Below are positions 18,282-27,510 of a stretch of DNA of 64,000 nucleotides, one piece after another. The DNA lies in NCBI RefSeq assembly GCF_029222925.1, contig NZ_JARHUI010000001.1, positions 496,986-560,985 of the forward strand, given 5' to 3'. The position numbers were made by a program, and so were the translations under genes. The DNA is from Algoriphagus sp. CAU 1675 (lineage in GTDB: Bacteria; Bacteroidota; Bacteroidia; Cytophagales; Cyclobacteriaceae). A model generated the notes under the pieces. It saw nothing but the letters and a program-made list of their open reading frames with translations. It did no database searches and was not told the DNA's origin. Each line of letters begins with the position of its first letter. Position 1 is the first letter of the stretch.

Positions 18282-18828
18282 TTATTCTAGGTTTTTGTAG
18301 GTCTGAGATCAGGACAGCACCATTGTACTCGCCTGGAATGAGAGAATAGGGAATGATTTCGGTTTGGATGTATTCAGAGGCCATGTAGCCCTGGATGGTA
18401 AAGCGCTTGGTAGTATTCAGGAAATAGCTAAGCGCTTTGTTTTCTTCTCCTTCCAGTTTGGTTCCTGCAAGGATGAGTTCTTCTTTTTCCTTTGAGCTCA
18501 GGGCATCAAATTTTTTACCTGTAGCACTTTTCACATAGTTGGGAAATGCAGCCAGTCCCTGGGTGAAGAGTTCCTGATTGGAGGTATCCATGCAGTCATT
18601 GACCATGACCAGAATAAAATCCGGAACCTCAATATCCAGGGCTCCTTTGATTTCTCCGGCAGGAATTATGGTATCTGAGATTGATCCCAAAAGGGTTTTC
18701 TGAGAGGCAGTTACTTTCAGTTTTTCGTAGGCGGCAAGGATATCATCGCTGCTGAAATCACAGGAAGGGATCAAGGCAAGTCCCCCGGAGATCAGTGCAA
18801 GATGCCGCAGGGCGATCCGTCTGTTCAT
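18274..18828 (-). CDS. gluconate 2-dehydrogenase subunit 3-like small subunit
   Basis: A 184-residue protein with an N-terminal twin-arginine-like signal (MNRRIALRHLAL) ending in a lipobox-like IPSC. The mature part (KTLLGSISDTIIPAGE, then TKRFTIQGYMASE) matches the Gluconate_2-dh3 family, which escorts or anchors GMC dehydrogenases; the folded partner would be carried by Tat export. Overlap of eight bases with the GMC gene supports a complex. Confidence 0.85.
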   Translation of the reverse strand: MNRRIALRHLALISGGLALIPSCDFSSDDILAAYEKLKVTASQKTLLGSISDTIIPAGEIKGALDIEVPDFILVMVNDCMDTSNQELFTQGLAAFPNYVKSATGKKFDALSSKEKEELILAGTKLEGEENKALSYFLNTTKRFTIQGYMASEYIQTEIIPYSLIPGEYNGAVLISDLQKPRING

Positions 18829-18926
18829 AGGTTGGTAAGATTGGGTTTAAAGCGATAAGGGCAAGAAAGTAGGAATTTTTTTCTCAAAAACCCACCTCTT
18901 AGCCCTAATCGGTATTTCTAATTGTA

Positions 18927-20975
18927 TTATCGGGTCAAAACCCCGACTTCACCAAAGGTCGCAGGATTGTCATCGACAGTTTTCAAAGCTTTTAGGCGGA
19001 TATATCTACCATTCTGTTTTTCGAATTGTACTCTTTGTTCGATGGGACTGTTGACGATATTATCGAATTCTCCCCGGCTGACTTCCTTCCAGGTCTTTCC
19101 ATCCGTACTCAGTTCCAAACTGTACTCCTGGATAAATCCACTTGGATACCGGGCCTGCATGGGTAGGTAAGTCAATCCAGTAAGTTCAAGGGATTCTCCC
19201 AATTCTATGGTCAGGGAATTGTCAGTGGAGGTGAAATAGCTGTTTGGGTTTTCATCAAAGGCTTTTTCCCCATCTTTCTGAGAGGAGTTCCAAAGAGCCT
19301 TGGCAAGATCCAAATCCACTTGCAGGGTCTCACTTTTTTCTTTTTTGACTGGGTCGTAAGAAATGGCTTTTAAAGTTGCCGCTGCATCAATCGTGAATTC
19401 CTGGGAATAAATTGGGCTGGATGGGTCTGGCTCGGTCCCGTCCAGGGTATAGTAGACTTCCAAACCTTCATCCAAGGCTTTGAGGTTTACCTCCCCGGAT
19501 TTTTTCCTGCCGAAAGCCGGAGGCAACAATAGCTTGGGAGCATTGTAAATCCCCAATTCCGAGATCAGGGGAATATTCTTCCCGTCAATGAAATTCACTC
19601 TGGCTTTTTCCGCAGTCACATCCGGGAATCTCAGGATTCTTTTGTAGCCAATGGTGGTTCCCTCGGCTATTTTCTTCCATTGGCCATCAGTTTCTATCTC
19701 AAGTTCGAAGGCTGTCACCCGCTGACCCAAGGGAGTATATTCCTGCAAAAGCAGACGGTTGAAAGTAACTCCCTTTCCAAAATCCAGTTCCAAAGAGGCT
19801 TGAACCTGAGCATCCGGTAGGGTCCAATAGGTTTCATAATCCCCATCAATTGCCAGTTCGGCTTCATAGCCTTTACCTCTCTCCAGATCTGCACTGATTC
19901 TTGCATCCAGAGCCAGGTTGTTTGCGAAATCCTCCCGGATTTTTGCGGCCATCTTTAGGATGGCTTCCTCGTCCTTTTCATGGATCAGTCCGCGGGTATC
20001 CACCGGGAAATTGATCAATAGGGAGGAGTTTCTCCCGATACTGTTGTAGTAAATCTCCATGAGTTGGGGAAGGCTTTTGACCTTGTGATCCTCATAGGCA
20101 TGGTAATACCATCCCGGACGGATGCTGACATCCGATTCAGCAGGAACCCAATGAGTTCCGTTTTCCTGACCGGTAGCCCATTTTTCAGAAAATTCCGGCA
20201 TTCCTGCATATACAGAATCCCGCATCAGGTTGGACCAGGTGGTTTCGTAGGCAAAACCATGTTCATTTCCTACCCAGCGTACGTCCGGACCGGCATCGCT
20301 GAATAGCATGGCATTGGGTTGTAAATCCCGAACCAGGGCATGGGTATTGGGCCAGTCGTAATAGGTCAGTTTATCGACTTTACGCTCTTCATTGGCACCG
20401 CCGTACCAGCCTGTTCCTCCATTGGCTCCGTCAAACCAGACCTCGAAGATATCCCCATAATTGCTCAGCAATTCGGTCAGTTGGTTTCTCATGTAGGTGA
20501 TGTATTCCGGTTTGCCATAATCCGGATGGTTTCGGTCCCAAGGAGAATAGTACAAGCCAACTTTGAGCCCGTATTCTCTGCATGCATCTACAAATTCACG
20601 GATCAAATCCCCTTTTCCATCTCTCCAGGGGCTGTTTTTGACAGAGTGCTCGGTATAAGCCGAAGGCCAAAGCACGAAACCATCGTGATGTTTGGCGGTA
20701 ATGATCAATCCTTTCATCCCGGCTTCTTTGGCAATCCGGGCCCATTGTCTGGCGTCCAGAGCGGTGGGATTAAACTGTTCCGGTTTTTCATCCCCAAATC
20801 CCCATTCCCGGTCTGAAAAAGTATTCATATTGAAATGAACGAAACCATAAAATTCTAGCTCCTGCCAAGCGATCTGTCTTGGATGGGGTACTGGCTCCAC
20901 GGCTGTGGGTGGAGTGACTTTTTCCTGGCAAAAAGTAAGGAGTAAAAGTAGGGTAAGGAAGAGTGGATTTTTCAT
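18927..20975 (-). CDS. alpha-L-fucosidase (GH29) lipoprotein with C-terminal carbohydrate-binding domains
   Basis: A 682-residue glycoside hydrolase. Signal peptide with lipobox LTFC (Cys16) places it on the outer surface or periplasm. The catalytic domain contains ITAKHHDGF (about 92-100) and EVWFDGANGG, where D182 is the expected nucleophile. After about residue 350 come an F5/8-type C-like region, a chitobiase-like beta-sandwich (EVYYTLDGTEPDPSSPIYS) and a second F5/8-like region (YPSGFIQEYSLELSTDGKTW). Removes fucose from glycans. Neighbouring dehydrogenase genes may use released sugars, which is inference. Confidence 0.92.
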   Translation of the reverse strand: MKNPLFLTLLLLLTFCQEKVTPPTAVEPVPHPRQIAWQELEFYGFVHFNMNTFSDREWGFGDEKPEQFNPTALDARQWARIAKEAGMKGLIITAKHHDGFVLWPSAYTEHSVKNSPWRDGKGDLIREFVDACREYGLKVGLYYSPWDRNHPDYGKPEYITYMRNQLTELLSNYGDIFEVWFDGANGGTGWYGGANEERKVDKLTYYDWPNTHALVRDLQPNAMLFSDAGPDVRWVGNEHGFAYETTWSNLMRDSVYAGMPEFSEKWATGQENGTHWVPAESDVSIRPGWYYHAYEDHKVKSLPQLMEIYYNSIGRNSSLLINFPVDTRGLIHEKDEEAILKMAAKIREDFANNLALDARISADLERGKGYEAELAIDGDYETYWTLPDAQVQASLELDFGKGVTFNRLLLQEYTPLGQRVTAFELEIETDGQWKKIAEGTTIGYKRILRFPDVTAEKARVNFIDGKNIPLISELGIYNAPKLLLPPAFGRKKSGEVNLKALDEGLEVYYTLDGTEPDPSSPIYSQEFTIDAAATLKAISYDPVKKEKSETLQVDLDLAKALWNSSQKDGEKAFDENPNSYFTSTDNSLTIELGESLELTGLTYLPMQARYPSGFIQEYSLELSTDGKTWKEVSRGEFDNIVNSPIEQRVQFEKQNGRYIRLKALKTVDDNPATFGEVGVLTR

Positions 20976-21106
20976 AAATCAATATTGAATCAGCAGTCTA
21001 AGAAATTTGGGGCGCAAAGGAAAACCCAAAATGATTTACTCCCCGAAATCCTATCTAAAGTGTCAATAAGCACAGAATCTCTGTCTGAAAGCCTTACTTT
21101 TGCGGG

Positions 21107-23347
21107 ATGAAAAAGTTGCTCACCCTATTAACAGTACTCATAAGCCTCCATCTTCAAGCTCAGGTTCAGCTAAAGGTGATGGATGCCATTACACTCAAAG
21201 CCCTGGAAAATGTTCGGGTAAAAACTGCCCAACAGCCCATTTTCAGAACTGATGCAGAAGGAATGATCCTGCTGGAGCAGGAAGGAACCCTAAAGATTTC
21301 CTTTGCCTTGGAAGGCTATGAAAACCTTGAAAAAACCTTCCAGCCCGGAAATTATCAGGTGTTATTGATGCCTCAGACCTTGAACCTTTCTGCGGTTACA
21401 GTTTCTGCCTTTGAAACAGAACGCCCGGTTCTTGAACAGTCTGCATCCGTTGTTTTGGTCGGTGAGCAGGATTTCAATCGCTTTAATGAGACTTCCATCG
21501 TCTCCTCTTTTAATACCAAACCCGGAGTTCGGATCGAAGAACGGGCACCTGCCAGTTACAGGATCTCGATTCGGGGAAGTTCCCTACGTGCTCCATTTGG
21601 GGTTCGTAATGTCAAGGTTTATTGGAATGATGTGCCATTCACCTCTCCTGACGGAACCACCGCCCTGAATCTTCTGGACCTGTCCAATATCAAAACAGCC
21701 GAGGTGATCAAAGGCCCAAGCGGAAGTATTTATGGCGCTGGAAACGGTGGGGTCATCAATCTCTATAGCCGTGCCAATCCCGTGGGAGGAAAGATCAGCA
21801 CGGATTACCTGGGAGGAAGTTTTGGTTTAAGCCGATACCGACTGGGCATTAGCCAGCAGGTTGGAGAAGGTGGTTTTGAGGCCTCCTATGTCAGCCAAAA
21901 ATCCGATGGATATAGAGAGCATTCCGCTGTGGATAGAAAGGTTTTCCAGTTGGGGGGATATTTTCCGGTTTCCGAAAGGCAGGAAATCCGTACCCAGTTG
22001 TTGATCTCAGACCTCAACTACCAGATTCCCGGTGCTCTGAATGCCACTCAGTTGGAAGAAGAACCGAGACAGGCTCGTCCGGGGTCGGTAGATCAAAACA
22101 GCTCCATTTCCCAGCAGTCTGTCACCGCAACCTTTGGGCATGTGTATCGCTTCTCTGATAAAACGAGCAACACTACCACCCTTTACCTGAATACCAATGA
22201 TTTCGAAAATCCATTCATTCTGGATTACAAAAAGGAATTGGGATTTGGTTTTGGAGGAAGAAGCAGATTTACCCTGGATACCGACCTGAATGGAAAGGCC
22301 CTTCGCCTCATAGCAGGTGGAGAATATCAAACCAGTTTCACGGATGCCCAGAATTTTGGCAACCGATCCGGAGTAGCCGATACGGTTCGTTTCGCGGATA
22401 AACTCCGGGCCACACAGGGATTTCTCTTCCAGCAGGCTGAGCTGAATGTTACCGAAACATTGCTCCTGACTTTAGGTTTGAGTGAAAACTTCTCCTCCTT
22501 TGAAATCGATCGTCAAATCGATGCAGCCGGAGGTCCTAGGGGATTGCAAACCCGTAAATTCGATCCGATTGTAGTTCCTAGAATTGGTTTGAATTACCAA
22601 TTCAATGAATTCTCGGCAGTCTATGGTAGCATCAGCAGTGGATTCTCTCCTCCAACCATTGATGAGGTGAGAACCAATGAAGGTAGTCTCAATCTGGACT
22701 TGGAAGCTGAAAAAGGAGTGAATTACGAGGTAGGATACCGATTGGGCAAGGAACGCCTGAACCTGGATGTGACGGCTTTCAGTTTCCAACTGAAGGAGAC
22801 GATCACGACCTATACCAATGAGCAGGGAGTGGTGCTTTTCCGCAATGCCGGCTCTACCAACCAAAGAGGAGTTGAGATGGCTCTGGACTATGCCTTGGTC
22901 AAAAACAGCGAAGGCTTTGTCCGAAACCTGAATATAGGAACAGCCTATTCCGGGCATTTCTTCAAGTTTGAGGATTATAAGAAGCGAGACAATGATTTCT
23001 CAGGAAACGACCTCACCGGTGTGTCTCCACATACTTTGGTAAGCCGTCTCGATCTGAAAACCACGCCGGGTCTCTATCTGAATTTCACCCACCAGTTTAC
23101 CGATAAAATCCCGCTTAACGATGCCAATACGGTGTATCAGGATGCGTTTAACCTGGTCAATTTCCGATTGGGCTGGTTCAAAAACCTGAGCGATAAATGG
23201 GAAATCGAAGGATTTATGGGAGCAGACAATTTGTTTGATGAGAGCTATTCCCTTGGTAATGACTTGAATCCTTTTGGCGGGCGATATTACCAGCCTGCTC
23301 CGGGCCGTAACTGGTACGGAGGTGTGAAGCTTGCTTTCCTTTACTAA
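21107..23347 (+). CDS. TonB-dependent outer-membrane receptor
   Basis: A 746-residue receptor: signal peptide (1-18), a carboxypeptidase-regulatory-like domain (about 20-95), plug domain (about 110-225, with IRGSS and GPSGSIYGAGNGGVINL) and a 22-strand barrel ending in GVKLAFLY, with aromatic terminal residue as expected for Bam insertion. It is not of the SusC class because no SusD follows; size and plug suggest a siderophore, cobalamin or metal-type receptor. TACTTTTG at 21095-21102 resembles a -7 box but sits too close to the ATG to be assigned safely. Substrate unknown. Confidence 0.9.
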   Translation: MKKLLTLLTVLISLHLQAQVQLKVMDAITLKALENVRVKTAQQPIFRTDAEGMILLEQEGTLKISFALEGYENLEKTFQPGNYQVLLMPQTLNLSAVTVSAFETERPVLEQSASVVLVGEQDFNRFNETSIVSSFNTKPGVRIEERAPASYRISIRGSSLRAPFGVRNVKVYWNDVPFTSPDGTTALNLLDLSNIKTAEVIKGPSGSIYGAGNGGVINLYSRANPVGGKISTDYLGGSFGLSRYRLGISQQVGEGGFEASYVSQKSDGYREHSAVDRKVFQLGGYFPVSERQEIRTQLLISDLNYQIPGALNATQLEEEPRQARPGSVDQNSSISQQSVTATFGHVYRFSDKTSNTTTLYLNTNDFENPFILDYKKELGFGFGGRSRFTLDTDLNGKALRLIAGGEYQTSFTDAQNFGNRSGVADTVRFADKLRATQGFLFQQAELNVTETLLLTLGLSENFSSFEIDRQIDAAGGPRGLQTRKFDPIVVPRIGLNYQFNEFSAVYGSISSGFSPPTIDEVRTNEGSLNLDLEAEKGVNYEVGYRLGKERLNLDVTAFSFQLKETITTYTNEQGVVLFRNAGSTNQRGVEMALDYALVKNSEGFVRNLNIGTAYSGHFFKFEDYKKRDNDFSGNDLTGVSPHTLVSRLDLKTTPGLYLNFTHQFTDKIPLNDANTVYQDAFNLVNFRLGWFKNLSDKWEIEGFMGADNLFDESYSLGNDLNPFGGRYYQPAPGRNWYGGVKLAFLY

Positions 23348-23351
23348 GATT

Positions 23352-23672
23352 TCAACAAAGAATTTTCAATCCCCTCTCGGTCAGTTCCGTAGGGTAAATG
23401 GTCAGGTCCCCGCAAAATCCAGCGAGGACCTGTCCTGTTTTTAGGTCAAAGCGATACCGGTGGAGTGGGCAGATCAACTCTTCCGAACCATGGAGGCTAC
23501 CTTGAAGCAGGGAAGCACCCCGATGAGGACAGGAAGCTTCAAAGGCATAAATGGCATCTGCCGTTCTTAAAACCGCAATGCTTTCTTCTCCAGTAGGAAA
23601 TTCAATGATTTTATTTTCAGGCAATAATCTGAGAGCTTCCTCTTTGGATTTGCCTAAATAATATTCTTTCAT
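23352..23672 (-). CDS. Rieske-type [2Fe-2S] ferredoxin
   Basis: A 106-residue soluble protein with both Rieske cluster motifs: CPHRG (C48, H50) and CPLHRYRF (C68, H71). It resembles the small ferredoxin subunits of NirD/dioxygenase type rather than the membrane-anchored bc1 Rieske, since no transmembrane anchor is present. Convergent with the TonB receptor, four bases apart. Redox partner not identifiable here. Confidence 0.9.
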   Translation of the reverse strand: MKEYYLGKSKEEALRLLPENKIIEFPTGEESIAVLRTADAIYAFEASCPHRGASLLQGSLHGSEELICPLHRYRFDLKTGQVLAGFCGDLTIYPTELTERGLKILC

Positions 23673-23782
23673 AGCAATTTTTGAAAGGCTAAAAGGGGAA
23701 ATTCTACCAGTTGAATAGAAATGATTGGTTTTCCCGTTTTTGTTAATGAACTTTTAAAGGAAGTAAGAAAAACCATACAATC

Positions 23783-24529
23783 ATGAAGAAATTCCTTTTG
23801 ATTCCCTTGCTCTTGATTTTTGGCTTGGTACAGGCGCAAAGTCTGGAAGGTGCCTGGAAGATGACCCATCAAAACGGGCAGCCGGTTACCGATGTGGAGT
23901 ATATCAAGATTTATCAGGATGGCTACTTTGCATTTGGGGCAAAGCAAGTTTCAGACAACCATTTTATCGGAGCAGGCGGAGGTCCTTTTTCTTTTGAAAA
24001 TGGAGATTACGTAGAGACGTTGGATTTTTTCACACTGGATCCCTTTCAGGTAGGCACAGTCAACAAATACAAGCTGGACTGGGTGGATGGAAAAATCGTC
24101 ATCTCCTCCGATATCCGCGGGACTATTTTGGTTGAAATCTGGGAAAAGGTTTCAGATGAAACCGATGATTTGACCGGCAACTGGGTGATCACAGGGAGAA
24201 AGCGCGGAGAGGAAATCTCCAGATCTACTCCCGGCGCCAGAAGAACCATCAAAATCTTGTCCGGTGGACGCTTTCAATGGGTGGCTTTCAATTCAGAGAC
24301 CAAGGAATTTTCAGGATCGGGTGGAGGCACCTATACCGCCAAGGATGGAAAATACACCGAAAAGATCACTTTCTTCTCCCGGGATGACAGCAGAGTGGGG
24401 GCAAGTTTGAGCTTTGATTATGAGGTCAAAGACGGGGAGTGGCACCACAGTGGGCTGAGCTCAACAGGTAATCCCATCTATGAAATCTGGACGCCTTACG
24501 CTATTGGCTATCCCGGAGCAAAGAAATAA
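23783..24529 (+). CDS. secreted protein with two lipocalin-like repeats
   Basis: A 248-residue secreted protein: signal peptide (1-18, cleaves after VQAQ), then two similar halves, residues 20-125 and 130-240, each starting with LxGxW and containing GGGPFSFENGDYVE or GGGTYTAKDGKYTE, followed by a FF-D/R segment and IWE/IWT. This is an internal duplication of a lipocalin-like beta-barrel fold. Function unknown. Ends at a bidirectional terminator. Confidence 0.75.
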   Translation: MKKFLLIPLLLIFGLVQAQSLEGAWKMTHQNGQPVTDVEYIKIYQDGYFAFGAKQVSDNHFIGAGGGPFSFENGDYVETLDFFTLDPFQVGTVNKYKLDWVDGKIVISSDIRGTILVEIWEKVSDETDDLTGNWVITGRKRGEEISRSTPGARRTIKILSGGRFQWVAFNSETKEFSGSGGGTYTAKDGKYTEKITFFSRDDSRVGASLSFDYEVKDGEWHHSGLSSTGNPIYEIWTPYAIGYPGAKK

Positions 24530-24531
24530 GA

Positions 24532-24566
24532 CAAAAAAAAAGGAGCCCGAAAGGCTCCTTTTTTTA
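24532..24566. terminator. bidirectional terminator between convergent genes
   Basis: GGAGCC pairs with GGCTCC (loop CGAAA) with A-run before and T-run after, so it works on both strands; it overlaps the stop of the cysteine desulfurase gene. Confidence 0.9.
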
Positions 24567-25706
24567 TGCTTCTACTGCATATAATTCTTTCAGCTTTCTG
24601 ACCACATAATCCACTTCATCAGTAGTATTGAATCGGCTAAAGGAGAAACGAACGGAATCTCTTTCCGGATTGTGGTTGAGTGCCCTTAAGACATGAGAAC
24701 CTACGGTTGCACCAGAGCTGCAAGCAGAACCACCGGAAGCAGATATTCCTTCCAAGTCCAGGTTGAACAGCAACATCCCTCTGTTTGCTTCAGAAGGAGG
24801 AAGGCTCACATTCAATACGGTGTAAAGGGACTGGTCCAAATCGGCGGACATTCCGTTGAATTCCACACCGGGGATCTCCTGAGAAAGCCGCTCGATAAAG
24901 TGTTTTTTCAGTTGCTGGATATGGGACTGATGTCCGGCCATGTCTTCATAGGCCAGTTCCAGGGCTTTCGCAATTCCGATGATCCCGATTACGTTTTCGG
25001 TTCCGCCTCTCATGTTCCTTTCCTGGGCTCCTCCATGAATAAATGGATGGATTTTCTTGTCCTTTTTGACATACAGGAAGCCAGAGCCTTTCGGGCCATG
25101 GAATTTATGTCCCCCTGCTACAATGGAATCCACTGGTAGGTTTTTCAGATCATGCACATAATGTCCCATGGTCTGAACTGTATCGGAATGAAAGAATGCT
25201 CCGTATTCCCGGGCCAATCCTCCGATTCTTTCCAAATCATTGAGATTACCGATCTCATTGTTGGCATGCATCAGGGAAACCAGACTGTTTGGATTGGCCT
25301 TCAACAGCTCTTCCAACTGATTCAGGTCCAATTCTCCCTGCTCATTTACATCCAGAATGCTCAGTTTGATGCTTCCCTTTTTCTCACAAACTTCAAGCGT
25401 ATGAAGCACTGCGTGATGCTCCAAAGGAGAGGTGATCGCATGGGTAATCCCATGGCTTTCCATTCCACAGACTAAGGCGGTATTATCCGCTTCTGTACCT
25501 CCTGAAGTAAAGAAGATCTCGGAAGGGGAGGCATTCAACAATTCAGCGACTTTTTTTCTGGCTCGTTCTATGGCAGTACGTACTTCTCTTCCGTGACTGT
25601 GTACCGAAGATGGATTGCCATAGTGATTTTTCATAAAAGGCAGCATGGCTTCGATCACCCGATCGTCCATCGCTGTAGTCGCCGCATTGTCAAAATAAAC
25701 TTTCAT
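24564..25706 (-). CDS. cysteine desulfurase (IscS/NifS family)
   Basis: A 380-residue PLP enzyme that releases sulfur from cysteine for Fe-S clusters and thio-cofactors. FDNAATT near the start, PLP-binding K201 in GGHKFHGPKGSG and the catalytic cysteine C329 in SGGSACSSG are intact, so it belongs to the group-I NifS/IscS class. Full length. It lies just downstream of the phosphoglucosamine mutase gene (41-bp gap), probably co-transcribed. No scaffold gene (iscU or sufU) is adjacent, and which pathway it serves is unclear. Confidence 0.93.
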   Translation of the reverse strand: MKVYFDNAATTAMDDRVIEAMLPFMKNHYGNPSSVHSHGREVRTAIERARKKVAELLNASPSEIFFTSGGTEADNTALVCGMESHGITHAITSPLEHHAVLHTLEVCEKKGSIKLSILDVNEQGELDLNQLEELLKANPNSLVSLMHANNEIGNLNDLERIGGLAREYGAFFHSDTVQTMGHYVHDLKNLPVDSIVAGGHKFHGPKGSGFLYVKKDKKIHPFIHGGAQERNMRGGTENVIGIIGIAKALELAYEDMAGHQSHIQQLKKHFIERLSQEIPGVEFNGMSADLDQSLYTVLNVSLPPSEANRGMLLFNLDLEGISASGGSACSSGATVGSHVLRALNHNPERDSVRFSFSRFNTTDEVDYVVRKLKELYAVEA

Positions 25707-25746
25707 TCTAATTGGATTTGGGTCGCTGGGTTAAAGGGATTCCGGA

Positions 25747-27141
25747 TCAGATCATCGAGGAGCTTACCACTTCCTTGATGTCCTGCATGATTTTCTTTGC
25801 CAAATGCTCAGCAGTGGCCTCGGAATCAGATTCAGAATAAATCCGGATGATCGGTTCTGTATTGGATTTTCTTAAATGGATCCACTCTTTTTCAAATTCG
25901 ATCTTCACGCCGTCAATGTCATTGATCGGGTGCTTTTTATACTTTTCCTTGATTTCTACGAGGATCTTGTCCACGTCGATATCAGGGGTCAGTTCTATCT
26001 TGTTTTTGGAAATGTAATAGTTTGGATAAGTTGCTCTCAATCTGGAAATAGACTTTCCGAACTTGGCTAGATGGGTCAGGAAGAGCCCGATACCCACCAA
26101 TGCATCTCTACCGTAATGGGAGGCAGGATAGATGATGCCACCATTTCCTTCTCCACCGATGACTGCATCCACTGCTTTCATCTGGTTGACCACGTTTACT
26201 TCACCTACAGCCGACGCGGTATATTGTCCTCCTCTTTTTTCGGTCACGTCCCTAAGGGCTCGGGTTGAAGAAAGGTTGGAAACCGTATTCCCTGGAGTAT
26301 GGGAAAGTACATAATCTGCGACTGCTACCAGAGTGTATTCCTCTCCAAAGGCAGATCCGTCCTCGTTTATAAAGGCCAGGCGGTCCACATCCGGATCCAC
26401 GACAATACCCAGGTCAAATCCTCCCTTTTCCAGTTTCTGGGATATATCTCTCAAATTCTCTGGAAGGGGTTCCGGATTATGCGGGAAGTGTCCATCCGGG
26501 GTACAGTACATTTCCTCGATCACTTCCACACCCAGGGCCTGGAGCAATTTCGGAACTGCAATTCCTCCCGTGGAATTTACTGCATCCACCACGATTTTGA
26601 ACTTGCGGGCTTTGATCGCTTCCACATCAACCAACTCAAGATCCAGCACATGCTGGATATGGCGGTCTATGTAATCATCGATTTGGGTATAGGAACCCAG
26701 TTTTTTTACTTCAGCAAAGGAAAAGTCCTCCTTTTCCGCTCTTTCCAACACATCCTTGCCTTCTGAATCGGAAATGAATTCTCCTTTGGCATTCAGGAGC
26801 TTCAGAGCATTCCACTGGATTGGGTTGTGACTGGCAGTTAGGATGATGCCTCCTCCGGCTTTTTCCAAAGGCACGGCAAATTCTACGGTAGGAGTGGTAC
26901 TAAGTCCCAGATCGATCACGTTGATCCCCATTCCCTGAAGGGTAGCGGCAACCAATCTGGAGACCATGTCCCCGGAAATTCTTGCATCGCGGCCGATCAC
27001 TACTTTGGGGTTTCCTGTTTTTTCGATCACCCAAGCACCATAAGCAGAGGCAAATTTTACTACATCAATTGGAGTGAGTCCATCCCCCGCTTTTCCTCCG
27101 ATGGTACCTCTGATCCCAGAGATTGATTTAATTAGAGACAC
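25747..27141 (-). CDS. glmM: phosphoglucosamine mutase / phosphohexomutase
   Basis: A 464-residue alpha-D-phosphohexomutase. The phosphoserine loop TASHNP (S104) and the metal-binding DPDVDR are present, followed by a C-terminal phosphate-binding RKSNTEP. The start, SISGIRGTIGG, is typical of Bacteroidota enzymes annotated as GlmM, which converts glucosamine 6-phosphate to 1-phosphate for peptidoglycan and LPS; a phosphomannomutase is possible. No ATG is available, so the start is GTG at 27141. Confidence 0.82.
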   Translation of the reverse strand: MSLIKSISGIRGTIGGKAGDGLTPIDVVKFASAYGAWVIEKTGNPKVVIGRDARISGDMVSRLVAATLQGMGINVIDLGLSTTPTVEFAVPLEKAGGGIILTASHNPIQWNALKLLNAKGEFISDSEGKDVLERAEKEDFSFAEVKKLGSYTQIDDYIDRHIQHVLDLELVDVEAIKARKFKIVVDAVNSTGGIAVPKLLQALGVEVIEEMYCTPDGHFPHNPEPLPENLRDISQKLEKGGFDLGIVVDPDVDRLAFINEDGSAFGEEYTLVAVADYVLSHTPGNTVSNLSSTRALRDVTEKRGGQYTASAVGEVNVVNQMKAVDAVIGGEGNGGIIYPASHYGRDALVGIGLFLTHLAKFGKSISRLRATYPNYYISKNKIELTPDIDVDKILVEIKEKYKKHPINDIDGVKIEFEKEWIHLRKSNTEPIIRIYSESDSEATAEHLAKKIMQDIKEVVSSSMI

Positions 27142-27177
27142 GAATTCTAATTGGTTTTGTGAAAAATTTTTAACTGA

Positions 27178-27203
27178 AAAAATCTTGCCAAGCCGGCAAG
27201 ATT
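27178..27203 (-). terminator. terminator of the small Cys-rich membrane protein gene
   Basis: AATCTTGCC pairs with GGCAAGATT (loop AAGCC on the plus strand); read on the minus strand it is followed by a T-run. Confidence 0.8.
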
Positions 27204-27208
27204 TGAGA

Positions 27209-27439
27209 TTATTTGAATTTTGCTAGGACTTTGTCGACCTCATTGTCGGGATTGCCACAACTGCTGTTGGCATCCACTGTTTTTCCGCAATAACTGCAGG
27301 TTCCCCCATCTTTGTTCAGATAGGGATTTTGTGAGGCACAGGTACCTTTAAACTCCCCGTTTTTCACGAAAAGCAGCCTCACAGACATCAACACGAAGAA
27401 CAAGGCCACAAAGCCCAGGGTAATCAATACAGTTGCCAT
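27209..27439 (-). CDS. small Cys-rich membrane protein, possibly NqrM-like
   Basis: A 76-residue protein with one N-terminal transmembrane helix (about 4-25) followed by GEFKGTCASQ, GTCSYCGK and SSCGN, four cysteines including a CxxC. This single-helix plus GTC/CxxC layout resembles NqrM, an Na+-NQR maturation factor, and a widespread Bacteroidota family of similar proteins; the resemblance is weak and no nqr genes are present. Own terminator downstream. Confidence 0.65.
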   Translation of the reverse strand: MATVLITLGFVALFFVLMSVRLLFVKNGEFKGTCASQNPYLNKDGGTCSYCGKTVDANSSCGNPDNEVDKVLAKFK

Positions 27440-27510
27440 AACGGATAAATTTGCGCAAATTTAAAGCTTTACTTTGAAACGTCCACAAATCAAGCTTAGT
27501 TTCCCTGACT

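Noticed and set aside
21095..21102. TACTTTTG as the promoter of the TonB receptor gene
   Set aside because: It matches the -7 box but lies only four bases before the ATG, so transcription would start inside the gene.
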